Made by a program: the position numbers and the translations under genes
Notes under the pieces: generated by a model
Seen by the model: only the letters and a program-made list of their open reading frames with translations
Databases searched by the model: none
What the model was told of the DNA's origin: nothing
Source: Conexibacter arvalis
Lineage (GTDB): Bacteria; Actinomycetota; Thermoleophilia; Solirubrobacterales; Solirubrobacteraceae
Assembly: GCF_014199525.1 (NCBI RefSeq)
Contig: NZ_JACHNU010000003.1
Location: forward strand, 310,001-374,000
Reading direction: 5' to 3'
Length of the DNA: 64,000 bases
In this document: positions 41,921-50,631 of the stretch, one piece after another
Layout of the letters: every line of letters begins with the position of its first letter
How positions within the stretch are numbered: position 1 is the stretch's first letter

Positions 41921-42820
41921 GTGGCCCTCACGGAACTGGCGAATTCACAGTGGGGAGTGGTGGCACGGCGGCAGTTGGGGGCGATCGGCCTGACGCCGAC
42001 GATGGTGCGCGACCGGATCGAGCGCGGCCGCCTGACCCGCCTCCACCGCGGGGTCTACGTCGTCGGGCATCGACAGCTGCGGCCGCGGGCGCACACGCTC
42101 GCGGCGGTGCTGGCGGTCGGGCCGGGCGCGGTCGCCAGCCACCGCGACGCGGCCTGGCTGCACGGGCTGCGGCCCGGCGGCCACGCTCGCTCCGACGTGA
42201 CGACGACCCGCCGCGGCGTGACGGGCGGTCCGCGGATCGCCGTCCATCGCACGACGGTGCTGACCGACGAGGACGTGACCGAGATCGACGGCATCCCGGT
42301 GACGTCGCTCGCCCGGACGCTGGTCGACCTCGCGGCGGTCGTGCCGGCTGACCATCTCGCGAAGGCGTTGAGCGAGGCCGAGCGGTTGCTGCTGCTCGAC
42401 ATGCGGTCGCTGGAGCGGGCGATCGAGCGGACTCGCAATCGCACCGGGTCGGGCCACGCCAGCCTGCGCGCGGTGCTCGCCGACCACGCGGCACACGGGG
42501 TCGAGCACGACCGCTCGACGATGGAGCGCCGGTTCGCCGCGCTCGTCCGCGATGCGGGCCTGCCCCGCCCGAAGCTCAACCACTGGATCGAGGGAGTCGA
42601 GGTCGACGCCGTCTGGCCGCGAGAGCGCGTCGCGGTCGAGTTGGACTCGTGGACCTGGCACCGCCACCGCCGCGCCTTCCAGCGCGACCGCGAGAAGGGC
42701 AACACACTGACCGCGGCCGGCTGGACCGTGCTGCGCTTCACCTACCTCGACGTGGTCGATCGCCCGCGCGAGGTCGCCGCGCAGCTCGTGCCGCTGGTCG
42801 CCAGCGTCGCCCAGCGGTGA
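41921..42820 (+). CDS. AbiEi-like wing domain plus DUF559 endonuclease-like domain protein
   Basis: 299 residues, GTG start. The N-terminal winged helix with RRQLGAIGLTPTMVRDRIERG and LTRLHRGVYVVGHRQL matches AbiEi-type antitoxins. The C-terminal part is a DUF559/very-short-patch-repair-like nuclease fold: EVDAVWPRERVAVELDSW (Asp and Glu of the PD-(D/E)xK site), then AFQRDREKGNTLTAAGWTV and LRFTYLDV. Such hybrids are frequent orphans in actinobacteria. No AbiEii nucleotidyltransferase toxin is adjacent, so a toxin-antitoxin role is unsupported; a nuclease or defence function is possible. Confidence 0.8.
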   Translation: MALTELANSQWGVVARRQLGAIGLTPTMVRDRIERGRLTRLHRGVYVVGHRQLRPRAHTLAAVLAVGPGAVASHRDAAWLHGLRPGGHARSDVTTTRRGVTGGPRIAVHRTTVLTDEDVTEIDGIPVTSLARTLVDLAAVVPADHLAKALSEAERLLLLDMRSLERAIERTRNRTGSGHASLRAVLADHAAHGVEHDRSTMERRFAALVRDAGLPRPKLNHWIEGVEVDAVWPRERVAVELDSWTWHRHRRAFQRDREKGNTLTAAGWTVLRFTYLDVVDRPREVAAQLVPLVASVAQR

Positions 42821-42847
42821 GGCCGCGCCGGCCGCGGACGGCCCACC

Positions 42848-43726
42848 TCACGCCCCGCGTCGTGCGGCCCGGGCCGACCTGACGTCGCGGGCGGCGAAGG
42901 CCAGGCCGACGAGGGCCATGCCGACGAGCACGGCGAAGGCGACGAGCGCCTCGGGGGAGCCAAGGTCGTCGAGGCTGCCGCCGAGCGCGACGTAGGCGAA
43001 GGCGCGCGGGGCGCAGCCGAGCGCGGTCGCAGCGGCGAAGATCGCCAACGGCACCCGGGTCAGGCCGGCGGCGTAGTTGACGAGGCTGTACGGGACCGCG
43101 GGCAGGATCCGCGCGTAGAGGACGGCGAGGAAGCCGCGCGCGGCGATCCAGTCCTGCAGCGCGCTGACCCGTCTGCCCGACAGCTCGTCGAGCGCGCCGG
43201 CGCCGAAGCGGCGCGAGATCGCGGCGGCGACCGTCGCGCCGAGCGTCGCGGAGACGATCGCCGTCGGCGTCCCCAGCGCCGTGCCGAACAGCAGCCCCGC
43301 CGCGCCCGCGAGCAGCGGCCCGGGGACGCACGCGACCGTCAGCGACGCCGAGAAGGCGACGAAGACGACCGGCGCGAGCGGCCCGAACCCGTCGACCGCG
43401 TCGCGCACGCCCTCCGACGAGAGCCCGAACAGCGACGCGGCGACGAGGAAGAGGACGACGACGAACAGCCCGAGCCCACCGAGCCGCAGCAGAGCCCGCA
43501 GCTGCCCGCGCCGCCCGCCCGCCGCGCCCGGGTCGAGCGGTGCGCCGCCCGCTCGCTCCCGACCGCCGTCGCCCGGCGCCTGCCGGTCGGCGGCCGACGC
43601 CCCGAGCTGCGCGCCACCCGGCCCCGCCGCCGCCCCCGCGACGCGGTCGTTCGCCGCCCCCGCCGCCGCGGCCTCGGACGCGCGCGCAGGAGCGCCGCGC
43701 TCACGCCCGACCGGCCCGCGAGGCAT
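42848..43726 (-). CDS. TVP38/TMEM64 (DedA-like) membrane protein
   Basis: 292 residues. A low-complexity, Ala/Gly/Arg-rich cytoplasmic N terminus (1-75) is followed by five or six membrane helices. The SNARE-associated core is recognisable in ACVPGPLLAGAAGLLFG, ISRRFGAGAL, FLAVLYARILPAVPYSLVNYAAGL and PRAFAYVALGG. The family is proposed to act in lipid scrambling or flippase-type transport. The start at 43726 has a GAGGAGG site and overlaps the UbiB-like gene by 26 bases. Confidence 0.85.
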   Translation of the reverse strand: MPRGPVGRERGAPARASEAAAAGAANDRVAGAAAGPGGAQLGASAADRQAPGDGGRERAGGAPLDPGAAGGRRGQLRALLRLGGLGLFVVVLFLVAASLFGLSSEGVRDAVDGFGPLAPVVFVAFSASLTVACVPGPLLAGAAGLLFGTALGTPTAIVSATLGATVAAAISRRFGAGALDELSGRRVSALQDWIAARGFLAVLYARILPAVPYSLVNYAAGLTRVPLAIFAAATALGCAPRAFAYVALGGSLDDLGSPEALVAFAVLVGMALVGLAFAARDVRSARAARRGA

Positions 43727-45089
43727 AGAACGCCTCCTCCTCGCGTCCCAGCTCGGTGACGGCGTCGTCGCCGTACATCCACTCGCGCGCTACCCGGTAC
43801 CAGTTGCCGCGCGCGCGCAGCTGCGACAGCACCGCCAGCGTCAGCATCTCCATGCGGCGCCCGAAGAGGTGCTCGGGCCGTATGTCCTGGTGGCGCATCT
43901 CGCGGAAGTGCGACGAGCGCATGTCGGCCGACTCGATCGCGATGCGGGTCGCGATCTCGGGCGTCAGCTGGACCTCCTCGTCGAGCGTGTACCACCAGAT
44001 CGAGTCGATCACGTACGACATGACAACGTCGGGGTCGACCTTCTCCGGGTGCGGGAGGAAGCCCGAGCCGCCGAGCAGCTCGTGCAGCCGCTCCGCGTCG
44101 TCCTCGGCGACGGCCCGCTGGCAGGCGAGCTCGAACTCGACCGCCTCGGGCGCCATCCGCTTGAAGAGGCCGAAGTCGAGGAAGGCGACTCTGCCGTCCT
44201 CCTGCAGCAGGAAGTTGCCGGGATGGGGGTCGCCGGAGAATTGGTGGTGGCGGTAGAGGCAGCCCATGAAGAAGCGGAAGACGACCTCGCCGAGGCGGTT
44301 GCGCTCCTCCTGCGAGCGCGTCTTCAGCTCCTCGAAGCCGGTCCCCTCGACGTACTCCATCACGATCACGCGCTCGCGCGACAGCCGCGTCACGACGTCG
44401 GGGACGACGATGAAGGGATGGCCGCGGAAGATCCGCGCCAGCGAGCGCTGGTTCTGCGCCTCCAGCTCGTAGTCGAGCTCCTCGTCGATCCGCAGGCGGA
44501 TCTCCTCGGCGACGCCCTTCGCGTCGATGCCGGGCGCGAGCCGCTTGATCAGCCGCATGATCAGCCCGAGGTTCGACATGTCGGCGCGGACCGCCGCGGC
44601 GACGCCCGGGTACTGGACCTTGACGGCGACCTCGCGCCCGTCGTGGAGCCGTGCGCGGTAGACCTGCCCGATCGAGGCGGCCGCGATCGGCTCCTCGTCG
44701 AAGCGGCTGAAGACCTCCTCCAGCGGGTCGTCGAGCTCCTCCTCGATCACCTTGCGCATCTCCTTGAAGGAGACCTTCGGGGCGGCGTCGCGGAGCTTGG
44801 CGAGCTTCGCCTGGAACTCCTCGCGGTACTCCTCGGGGACGAGGCCGACGTCGAGGAACGACATCACCTGGCCGAGCTTCATCGCCGCGCCCTTCATCGA
44901 GCCGAGCGCGGTGACGATCTGCTCGGCCGCCTCGACGTGGCGCTTCTCCAGCGCCGCCTGGGCGCCCTCTCTCGAGCGCCCGACGTTGGCGGCGTGCGTG
45001 GCGGCCTGCCGCATCGCCTGGCCGGCCGCGAGTCTGCCGATCCGCGCGGTGCGACCGACGCGGGATGTGGGCATTCTGTCGCGCGCCAT
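43701..45089 (-). CDS. ABC1/UbiB-family atypical kinase
   Basis: 462 residues. Diagnostic elements: the KxGQ motif (GAAMKLGQVMSFLD), the Ala-rich nucleotide loop AAASIGQVYRARL, the ATP-binding Lys in REVAVKVQYPGV, MEYVEGTGFEEL, the catalytic GDPHPGNFLLQ and the DFG in VAFLDFGLFKRM. In quinone-making bacteria UbiB supports isoprenoid-quinone synthesis; here menaquinone or another lipid is likely. TAAGAT (minus strand 45103-45098) ends eight bases before the ATG. Confidence 0.92.
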   Translation of the reverse strand: MARDRMPTSRVGRTARIGRLAAGQAMRQAATHAANVGRSREGAQAALEKRHVEAAEQIVTALGSMKGAAMKLGQVMSFLDVGLVPEEYREEFQAKLAKLRDAAPKVSFKEMRKVIEEELDDPLEEVFSRFDEEPIAAASIGQVYRARLHDGREVAVKVQYPGVAAAVRADMSNLGLIMRLIKRLAPGIDAKGVAEEIRLRIDEELDYELEAQNQRSLARIFRGHPFIVVPDVVTRLSRERVIVMEYVEGTGFEELKTRSQEERNRLGEVVFRFFMGCLYRHHQFSGDPHPGNFLLQEDGRVAFLDFGLFKRMAPEAVEFELACQRAVAEDDAERLHELLGGSGFLPHPEKVDPDVVMSYVIDSIWWYTLDEEVQLTPEIATRIAIESADMRSSHFREMRHQDIRPEHLFGRRMEMLTLAVLSQLRARGNWYRVAREWMYGDDAVTELGREEEAFYASRAGRA

Positions 45090-45131
45090 CCCCTTCGATC
45101 TTAGGCGGGCGCGCGACGTGGCGAGCTGGTG

Positions 45132-45887
45132 CTAGCGCGAGACCTCGACCCGCGAGCCGGGCACGATGTCGTCGCTCCCGTCGGGCCAGCGGACCCACGC
45201 CTTGTGGCCGCCGTCGTAGTCGTCGCCGAGCAGGATCAGCGTCGCCGGCTCGCCGAGCGCCGTGCACTGCTGTGAGCCCTCCGGATCGAGCCCGCGCCAG
45301 ATCCGCACGAATCTGTTCTCCTCCAGCTCGCGGCCGACCGTCGTCGGCTCGGTGTGGCCGGGATGGACGGGCGTCTCGGGCGGCAGCGTCAGCAGTCTCT
45401 CCATGATCGACGTCTTGATGTCGCCGTAGGTCGTGTGGCCGGGTCCGCGGACGCCGCCGACCGAGCCCTTGAAGAGCGTGTCGCCGGTGAAGAGGAGCTG
45501 CTCGCTGCCGTCGGAGACCAGCAGCGAGACCATCCCGGCGGTGTGGCCGGGCGTGTGGATCGGGTCGACCCTGAGGCCGCCGACCGAGATCGCCTCGCCG
45601 GGCACGATCTCGCCGGTCGCCTGCGGCACCAGCTCGCGCTCGAGCGCGTGGATCAGCACCGGCGTGCCGGGGAAGCGCGCGAGCACGTCGTCGAGCTCGA
45701 CGACGTGGTCGCCGTGATGGTGGGTCAGGAGGATCGCGGTCAGCGTGAGGCGCTCGCGCTCGATCGTGTCGAGCAGCGGCCCGAGTCTCCCGCCGGCGTC
45801 GATCAGCGCCGCCGACCCGTCCGGCCCGTCGGCGATCAGGTACGTGTTGGTCAGGAAGTCGTCGGACATCGTGCGCTCGAGGATCAT
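45132..45887 (-). CDS. Glyoxalase II-like metallo-beta-lactamase hydrolase
   Basis: 251 residues. Zinc ligands: LLTHHHGDHVVEL (H-H-H-G-D-H), HTPGHTAGMVSLL, LLFTGDTLFKGSVG (bridging Asp) and VHPGHTEPTT. A 45-residue C-terminal extension (DDYDGGHKAWVRW) is extra to the core. Possible persulfide dioxygenase or thioesterase activity; the gene alone does not decide. TAAGCT (minus strand 45900-45895) ends seven bases before the ATG, back to back with the glyoxalase I promoter. Confidence 0.87.
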   Translation of the reverse strand: MILERTMSDDFLTNTYLIADGPDGSAALIDAGGRLGPLLDTIERERLTLTAILLTHHHGDHVVELDDVLARFPGTPVLIHALERELVPQATGEIVPGEAISVGGLRVDPIHTPGHTAGMVSLLVSDGSEQLLFTGDTLFKGSVGGVRGPGHTTYGDIKTSIMERLLTLPPETPVHPGHTEPTTVGRELEENRFVRIWRGLDPEGSQQCTALGEPATLILLGDDYDGGHKAWVRWPDGSDDIVPGSRVEVSR

Positions 45888-45962
45888 GGGGACGAGCTTA
45901 GTGCGCCCCACCGCGCTGCCGGGCGACGGTCGCGCGGCGGCCGCGGCGCTACCCTGCGGCCC

Positions 45963-46349
45963 ATGCCCCTGATCCACACCTGCTATCGCATCCTCGAGAT
46001 CGAGCGGTCGGTCGCCTTCTACGAGGCGCTCGGCTTCGAGGAGGTCCGCCGGCAGCCGATCCGCGACGAGGCGATCAACGTCTTCATGAACATCCCAGGC
46101 GACGACGGCGACGGCCCGCGCCTGGAGCTGACGTACAACATCGGCCGCACGGAGCCGTACGAGATCGGCGACGGCTACGGCCACATCGCGATCACGGCGC
46201 CCGACCTCGACGCGACGCTCGCCCGCCTCGCCGAGCAGGGGATCAAGCCCGAGAAGCCGCCGTACCGCGTGCGCGCGGGCGGCTCGCGCCTCTGCTTCGT
46301 GCGCGACCCCGACGGCTACCGGATCGAGATCATCGAGCGGGCGGGCTGA
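45963..46349 (+). CDS. Glyoxalase I (VOC superfamily) lactoylglutathione-lyase-like protein
   Basis: 128 residues, standard size for the two-beta-alpha-beta-beta-beta unit. Metal-binding positions are visible: His5 (LIHTCYRI), Glu in LELTYNIG, His in GYGHIAITAPDL and the terminal Glu in GYRIEIIE. The FVRDPDGYRIEIIE end is typical. It detoxifies methylglyoxal-type adducts, with a thiol that in this group is unlikely to be glutathione. TACCCT (45950-45955) ends seven bases before the ATG; divergent from the MBL gene, which suggests a two-gene glyoxalase pair. Confidence 0.93.
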   Translation: MPLIHTCYRILEIERSVAFYEALGFEEVRRQPIRDEAINVFMNIPGDDGDGPRLELTYNIGRTEPYEIGDGYGHIAITAPDLDATLARLAEQGIKPEKPPYRVRAGGSRLCFVRDPDGYRIEIIERAG

Positions 46350-46385
46350 CGCCGCCGCGGGCGCGCGCTACCCTGCCAGGCAGGC

Positions 46386-46703
46386 ATGGCTGACACGAGC
46401 AAGATCGCCAAGAACCTCGAGCGCTTCGCCCAGGCGATCGCCGCTCACGACCGCGAGAACCCGACCCACAACGCGTACGGGATCGGACTCGCCCACTTCG
46501 ACCTCGAGCGCCTTGGCTTCGAGGAGGGCGAGGAGGTCCTGCCGGGCATCACGATCCACGCCGACAGCGGCGTGACCGGCAACTTCCGCGTCCTCTGCGA
46601 CGGCCAGCACGACGGCGAGCTGGAAGAGGCCGAGGAGGAGGTCGTCGACGCGGTCGCGACGACGACGGTCGGCGGCGGCAGCGTCGAGCGCCGCTCCTTC
46701 TGA
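46386..46703 (+). CDS. Small acidic hypothetical protein
   Basis: 105 residues, acidic C-terminal half (ELEEAEEEVVDAV). The N terminus is helical (ADTSKIAKNLERFAQAIAAHD). The middle, GLAHFDLERLGFEEGEEVLP, is followed by ITIHADSGVTGNFRVLCDG, a beta segment with one Cys. No family recognised. TACCCT (46369-46374) lies 11 bases upstream. Confidence 0.6.
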   Translation: MADTSKIAKNLERFAQAIAAHDRENPTHNAYGIGLAHFDLERLGFEEGEEVLPGITIHADSGVTGNFRVLCDGQHDGELEEAEEEVVDAVATTTVGGGSVERRSF

Positions 46704-46825
46704 GCGCGGGAGCTGGCTGACGGCGACGGCGCCGCCGCATGGCGGCGCCGCCAGGCCTGACTGCGCGCCGCGATCTCCGGCCAGGCGAGCGGACGCGCAG
46801 GCCGCGTCCGCCTGAGCCGCCCGGC

Positions 46826-47401
46826 TCAGCCGTCGCGCCCGAACAGCACGACGAGCGCGACCGCGTCGCGGGCGCTGCCGTCGGCGCCGCGCGCGAGTCG
46901 CCGCCGGCTGCGCCGCTCGATCCGCTCGACCGTCTGCTCGAACGACCGCAGCAGCGCCCGGGCCTGCGCGCAGCCCTCCTCGTCGAGCAGGAGCGCGCGG
47001 GCGTCGGCGCGCGCCTCGACGGCGTCGAAGCCGCCTCTCGCGAGCGCTCCCTGCGCCTCGTCGAGCGCCTCGCGGACGATCGCCGCGGGCCCCTCTCCGG
47101 TCGCGCGCCGACGACGCCGGCGCGGCAGGTCGAGCGCGGCCCGCGCGCGATAGTGGTGCTCGATCGCGCCGCGGCGCTGGGTGCGCGTCGCCAGCTCGAT
47201 GAAGCCGAGCTGGTCGAGCCGTCTGACGTGGTAGCTGACGGTCCCGAGCGGGATCGCGAGCTCGTTCGCGAGCTCGACCGGACTCGCCAGCTCGCGCTCC
47301 TGCAGCAGCTCGAGGATCCGCCGGCGCGTCGGGTGCGACAGCGCCTTGACGACGCGCGCGTCGATCGCGTCGGACGGCTCGGATGGCATCGGCGCGCTCA
47401 T
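46826..47401 (-). CDS. ArsR-family winged-helix transcriptional regulator
   Basis: 191 residues. The DNA-binding domain (12-85) reads VVKALSHPTRRRILELLQE, LANELAIPLGTVSYHVRRLD and GFIELATRTQRRGAIEHHY, a typical ArsR/HTH_20 pattern without the metal-binding CxC. The C-terminal half is an Arg- and Ala-rich helix bundle. It senses an unknown signal; no gene next to it is an obvious target. ATG at 47401; an in-frame ATG at 47389 is possible. Confidence 0.85.
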   Translation of the reverse strand: MSAPMPSEPSDAIDARVVKALSHPTRRRILELLQERELASPVELANELAIPLGTVSYHVRRLDQLGFIELATRTQRRGAIEHHYRARAALDLPRRRRRRATGEGPAAIVREALDEAQGALARGGFDAVEARADARALLLDEEGCAQARALLRSFEQTVERIERRSRRRLARGADGSARDAVALVVLFGRDG

Positions 47402-47790
47402 CCGGCCCTCGACGTCGTCGCTCGTTCGACGACAGCGGCGGCGTGCGCATGGGCGACCCCGTGCGCACGCCGCCGCCACAGTCGGTCCCAGGTGGGCTCG
47501 CAGCCCGCCCGGGCCGCCCTGCGACGCTCGCGCACCATGTCGTCCGCCCTCGCTAGCGATCGTCGGCCGCCGCGGGAGGAGCGGCCGAGCCAGCGTGCCT
47601 ACGCGAAGGGAAGGGGGAGCGCGCAGTGCACCGCGTCGAGCGTTGGGGGAAGAACGGTCGACGCACCAAGGGTGGACAGGACGGCGGCAGCGAGGCTGTC
47701 ATCGCCGCCCATGCTTGGTCGCGCGCCCCTCGGCCGCAAGGCCAAGGTCCGAAGGTTCACAACTGAATAGTGCGCGCCAAAGCTCTCAGA

Positions 47791-47804
47791 TTCAGCATGC
47801 TGAA
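47791..47804. promoter_or_regulatory. Perfect 14-bp palindrome TTCAGCATGCTGAA
   Basis: An exact dyad centred on GCATGC, with a close relative at 40170-40183. This is operator-like, but no start codon lies close to it. Confidence 0.45.
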
Positions 47805-47843
47805 CCGGAGAGAGATCCTTGACTGGTCAGATCCGTCGGTCAA

Positions 47844-47873
47844 CGGCGGTTGTTCGCATGCTGACAACGACCG
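47844..47873 (-). terminator. Hairpin after the panE-like gene
   Basis: Arms 47844-47853 and 47864-47873 pair at 8 of 10 positions around a 10-base loop that itself contains GCATGC. It begins 16 bases past the stop of the minus-strand reductase gene. Confidence 0.45.
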
Positions 47874-47889
47874 TCGCGCGCGCTCGCGC

Positions 47890-48804
47890 TCACGCGACGG
47901 ACGGCGCCGGAATGCCCGCGCGGCGGGCGATCCGCGCGGCCAGCGCGGCGACCGCCGGCGTCGGCACGGCGAGGCGCGCGCCGGCCCGCATCACGGCGCC
48001 GGGGATCGCGTCGAGCTCCGGGACGCGGCCGGCGGCGATGTCGCGCCGCATCGAGCTGCCGAGCGTGGCGTGCGCGGCGTCGAGCTCGGCGACGGTGTCG
48101 TCCGGGTCGATCGCGGCGCCGTCGGCGTTCGCGACGGCGGCCGTCTCGCGCACGCAGGCGACCAGCTCCGCGCGCTTCTCGGCGTCGGCGCGGATCTCGC
48201 CGAGCGGGAGGTCGAACGCGCTGGTCGTGCATGCGAGCGCGTTCAGTCGCACCAGCTTGCTCCACAGCACCTGCGGCTCGCTCGCCTCGACCCGCGCCGG
48301 GACGCCGGCCGCCGTCAGCGCCGCCGCGAACCGCTCCAGCGCCGGGCGCCGCTCGGGATCGGCGCTGGCGAGGTCGACGCGGACGCCGGGGCTCGTCTGC
48401 ACGACGACCCCCGCCTTGGGCCGATCGGCCTCGATCCGGATCGTGCCGGCGACGGCGCGCGTGCCGAACCGCTCGCGCAGGCGCGGCAGGTGGTCGAGGC
48501 CGTTGAGCAGCGGGACGACCAGCGCCGGCTCGCCCTCGACGCGCGCGAGCGCGTCGTCGAGCCCGGCCGCCTTCGTCGCGACGACGAGCACGTCGACGTC
48601 GTCGGCGAGCCGCGCCGTCGCGGCCGGACGAGCGACCATGTCGCCGAGCACGACGCTCTGCACGCGGAGGCCGTCGCGGGCGATCAGCGCGGCGGTCGAC
48701 TCGCGCGCGACGACGGTAACGCCGTCTCCCGCGCGCGCGAGCGCGCCCGCGAGGAAGCCCCCGACGCCGCCGGGGCCAAGGATCGCGATCTTCAGGTCGG
48801 ACAT
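47890..48804 (-). CDS. panE: 2-dehydropantoate 2-reductase (ketopantoate reductase) family
   Basis: 304 residues. NADPH Rossmann motif AILGPGGVGGFLAGAL, then VLVVATKAAGLDDAL, the catalytic Lys in VLWSKLVRLNALACTTSAF, and the ELDAIPGAVMRAG region with Ser/Glu. It reduces ketopantoate in coenzyme A synthesis, or a related 2-oxo acid; several paralogues commonly exist in actinobacteria, so the pathway assignment is provisional. TAGCCT (minus strand 48817-48812), whose TAG is the stop of the FAD-oxidase gene, ends seven bases before the ATG. Confidence 0.85.
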   Translation of the reverse strand: MSDLKIAILGPGGVGGFLAGALARAGDGVTVVARESTAALIARDGLRVQSVVLGDMVARPAATARLADDVDVLVVATKAAGLDDALARVEGEPALVVPLLNGLDHLPRLRERFGTRAVAGTIRIEADRPKAGVVVQTSPGVRVDLASADPERRPALERFAAALTAAGVPARVEASEPQVLWSKLVRLNALACTTSAFDLPLGEIRADAEKRAELVACVRETAAVANADGAAIDPDDTVAELDAAHATLGSSMRRDIAAGRVPELDAIPGAVMRAGARLAVPTPAVAALAARIARRAGIPAPSVA

Positions 48805-48811
48805 GCCGTCC

Positions 48812-48817
48812 AGGCTA
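48812..48817 (-). promoter_or_regulatory. -10 element TAGCCT of panE overlapping the FAD-oxidase stop
   Basis: 48817-48815 is the amber stop of the upstream gene. The start codon lies seven bases downstream of the hexamer. Confidence 0.55.
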
Positions 48818-50452
48818 GAGCGCCCGCGACGGCGGCGCCGTCCGCCCCGCGGCCGTGCCCGACGGGAGCGGGTCGAGCAGCACGCCCGGGTTGAGCAGCC
48901 CGTCGGGGTCGACCGCCGCCTTCGCGCCCGCGAGCGCCGCCGCGAACGGGTCGGGGCGCTGGCGGTCGTACCACGGACGGTGGTCGCGCCCGACGGCGTG
49001 GTGGTGGGTGATCGTCCCGCCCGCGGCGAGGATCGCCTCGCCGGCGGCGCGCTTGATCTCGTCCCAGCAGGCGACCTCCTCCCCGCGCGGCGCCGGCGCG
49101 ACGACGGTGAAGTACGGCGCCGCGCCGTCCGGATAGGCGTGCGTGACGCGGCAGGTGACGATCCCCGCGCCGCAGCGCTCGCGCACCCGCTCCGCGACCG
49201 CCTCGCGCACGCGCGCGACGAAGCCGTCGAAGCGCTCCCACGTGATCGCCGTCTCGAAGGTCTCCGACAGCACCCCCGCGGCGACCAGCACGTCGCGCAC
49301 GTACGGCGCGCGCAGGAAGGCCTCGCGCCAGCTGCCGACCGCGCCGCCGCGCGCGCCCTCGGCCCGCTCCTCCCAGCTGCCGCCGGCCTCGCGGCAGAGC
49401 GCGAGCGCGCTGGCGAGGCGGCCGTCGACCGGCTCGTGAGCCGACTCGAAGCCGAGCACGAGCAGCGCCGCCGAGCCGTCGCCGGCGAAGGTCAGCGCCG
49501 CCTCGCGGGCGTCGATGAGCCGGCAGTTCTCCGGGTGGAGCCCCGCCTGGGCCAGCGCGCGGACGGCCTGCGCGCCGGCGCGGAAGTCGGCGAAGCGGAC
49601 GGCGCGTCCGGCGCGGTGGAGCGGCTTGCGCCGCACGCTCACCCACGCCTCGGTGATCACGCCGAGCGTCCCCTCCGAGCCGAGCAGCAGCCGGTCGGGG
49701 CTCGGCCCGGCGCCGGAGCCCGGCAGCCGCCGCGACGCCCACGTGCCGGTCGGCGTGATCGCGCGAATCGACTCGACGAGGTCGTCGATGTGGGTCTGGA
49801 GCGTCGCGAAGTGGCCGCCGGCGCGGGTCGCGAGCCAGCCGCCGAGCGTCGAGAGCTGGAACGACTGCGGGTAGTGGCGCAGCGTGAGGCCGTGTGGGGC
49901 GAGCTGCGCCTCCAGGTCGGGGCCGAGCGCGCCGGCCTCGATCCGCGCCGCGAGCGAGACGTCGTCGACCTCCAGCACCCGCCGCAGCGCCGTCAGGTCG
50001 AGCGAGACGACGCCGGCCCAGCGGTCGCCGACGCGCGGCTCGACCCCGCCGACGACGCTCGTGCCGCCACCGAACGGGATCACGGCGGCGCCGGCGCCGG
50101 CCGCCCACTCCAGCACCTGCTCGACCTCCGCCTCGTCGCGCGGGCGGGCGACGAGGTCGGGCGGATGCTCGAACCGTCCGCGGAAGCCGCGCACGAGGTC
50201 GCGGTAGGCGCGGCCGTAGGTGTGACGGACGCGCGCCGGCAGATCGGCCGACCAGAGGCCGTCTCGCCCGGCGGCCGGCAGCGGCAGCCGCGGCGCCGGC
50301 AGCTCGACGGCCGCCAGCGGCACCGGCGCCTCCGGCTCGGCGCTGCCGAAGCCAAGGTGCGCGGTCAGCCCGGCGGCCGCCTCGCGCAGCTCGCGCTCCC
50401 CGAGCGCCTCGTCCTCCCAGCCCCAGCCCCAGTGGCTTCGCTCTCGCTCCAT
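48815..50452 (-). CDS. FAD-binding oxidase of the alkyl-DHAP-synthase/GlcD type
   Basis: 545 residues. PP-loop FAD-binding domain: PDLVARPRDEAEVEQVLEWA, VIPFGGGTSVVGGVEP, STLGGWLATRAGGH and LLGSEGTLGVITEAWV. The C-terminal cap has GGTITHHHAVGRDHRPWYDR, where the H-H-H segment is the active-site signature of alkyldihydroxyacetonephosphate synthase, and closes with AVDPDGLLNPGVLL. Ether-lipid synthesis or oxidation of a 2-hydroxy acid are the alternatives. TAGACT (minus strand 50464-50459) ends six bases before the ATG. Confidence 0.86.
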   Translation of the reverse strand: MERERSHWGWGWEDEALGERELREAAAGLTAHLGFGSAEPEAPVPLAAVELPAPRLPLPAAGRDGLWSADLPARVRHTYGRAYRDLVRGFRGRFEHPPDLVARPRDEAEVEQVLEWAAGAGAAVIPFGGGTSVVGGVEPRVGDRWAGVVSLDLTALRRVLEVDDVSLAARIEAGALGPDLEAQLAPHGLTLRHYPQSFQLSTLGGWLATRAGGHFATLQTHIDDLVESIRAITPTGTWASRRLPGSGAGPSPDRLLLGSEGTLGVITEAWVSVRRKPLHRAGRAVRFADFRAGAQAVRALAQAGLHPENCRLIDAREAALTFAGDGSAALLVLGFESAHEPVDGRLASALALCREAGGSWEERAEGARGGAVGSWREAFLRAPYVRDVLVAAGVLSETFETAITWERFDGFVARVREAVAERVRERCGAGIVTCRVTHAYPDGAAPYFTVVAPAPRGEEVACWDEIKRAAGEAILAAGGTITHHHAVGRDHRPWYDRQRPDPFAAALAGAKAAVDPDGLLNPGVLLDPLPSGTAAGRTAPPSRAL

Positions 50453-50514
50453 CGCGCGAGTCTACGGTCGCCCCGCGGGCCGCACGCCACCCGCCCCCGC
50501 GCGGCTCGCCCGCC

Positions 50515-50577
50515 CTCGCGCATCGCTCCCCCGCTCTCGCGCATCGCTCCCCCCACTCTCGCGCGCCGCTCACCCAA
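50515..50577. repeat. Short degenerate 21-22 bp tandem repeat, three units
   Basis: Units starting at 50515, 50536 and 50558 share CTCGCGCATCGCTCCCCC-like sequence, decaying in the third. It lies in the divergent intergenic region and no function is evident. Confidence 0.5.
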
Positions 50578-50631
50578 CCCCGCACGCCGCTCGTCCCGCC
50601 CCCGCCGCGCGCGCCGGTTAGCCTTCATGAC

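Larger units (their letters stand above)
47402..47889. other. 488-bp intergenic region without a supported gene
   Basis: Reading frames here are short and Arg/Pro-rich with no recognisable product. It holds the palindrome at 47791-47804 and the hairpin at 47844-47873, and is AT-richer near 47756-47830. No tRNA or known RNA was recognised. Confidence 0.6.

Noticed and set aside
41921-42820. Complete AbiE toxin-antitoxin system
   Set aside because: No nucleotidyltransferase toxin gene lies on either side; the flanking genes are pyk and a TVP38-like membrane protein.
47346-47822. Plus-strand 158-codon frame covering the intergenic region
   Set aside because: Arg/Pro-rich with no motif and no -10 element or ribosome site at its start. 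It overlaps the ArsR gene.
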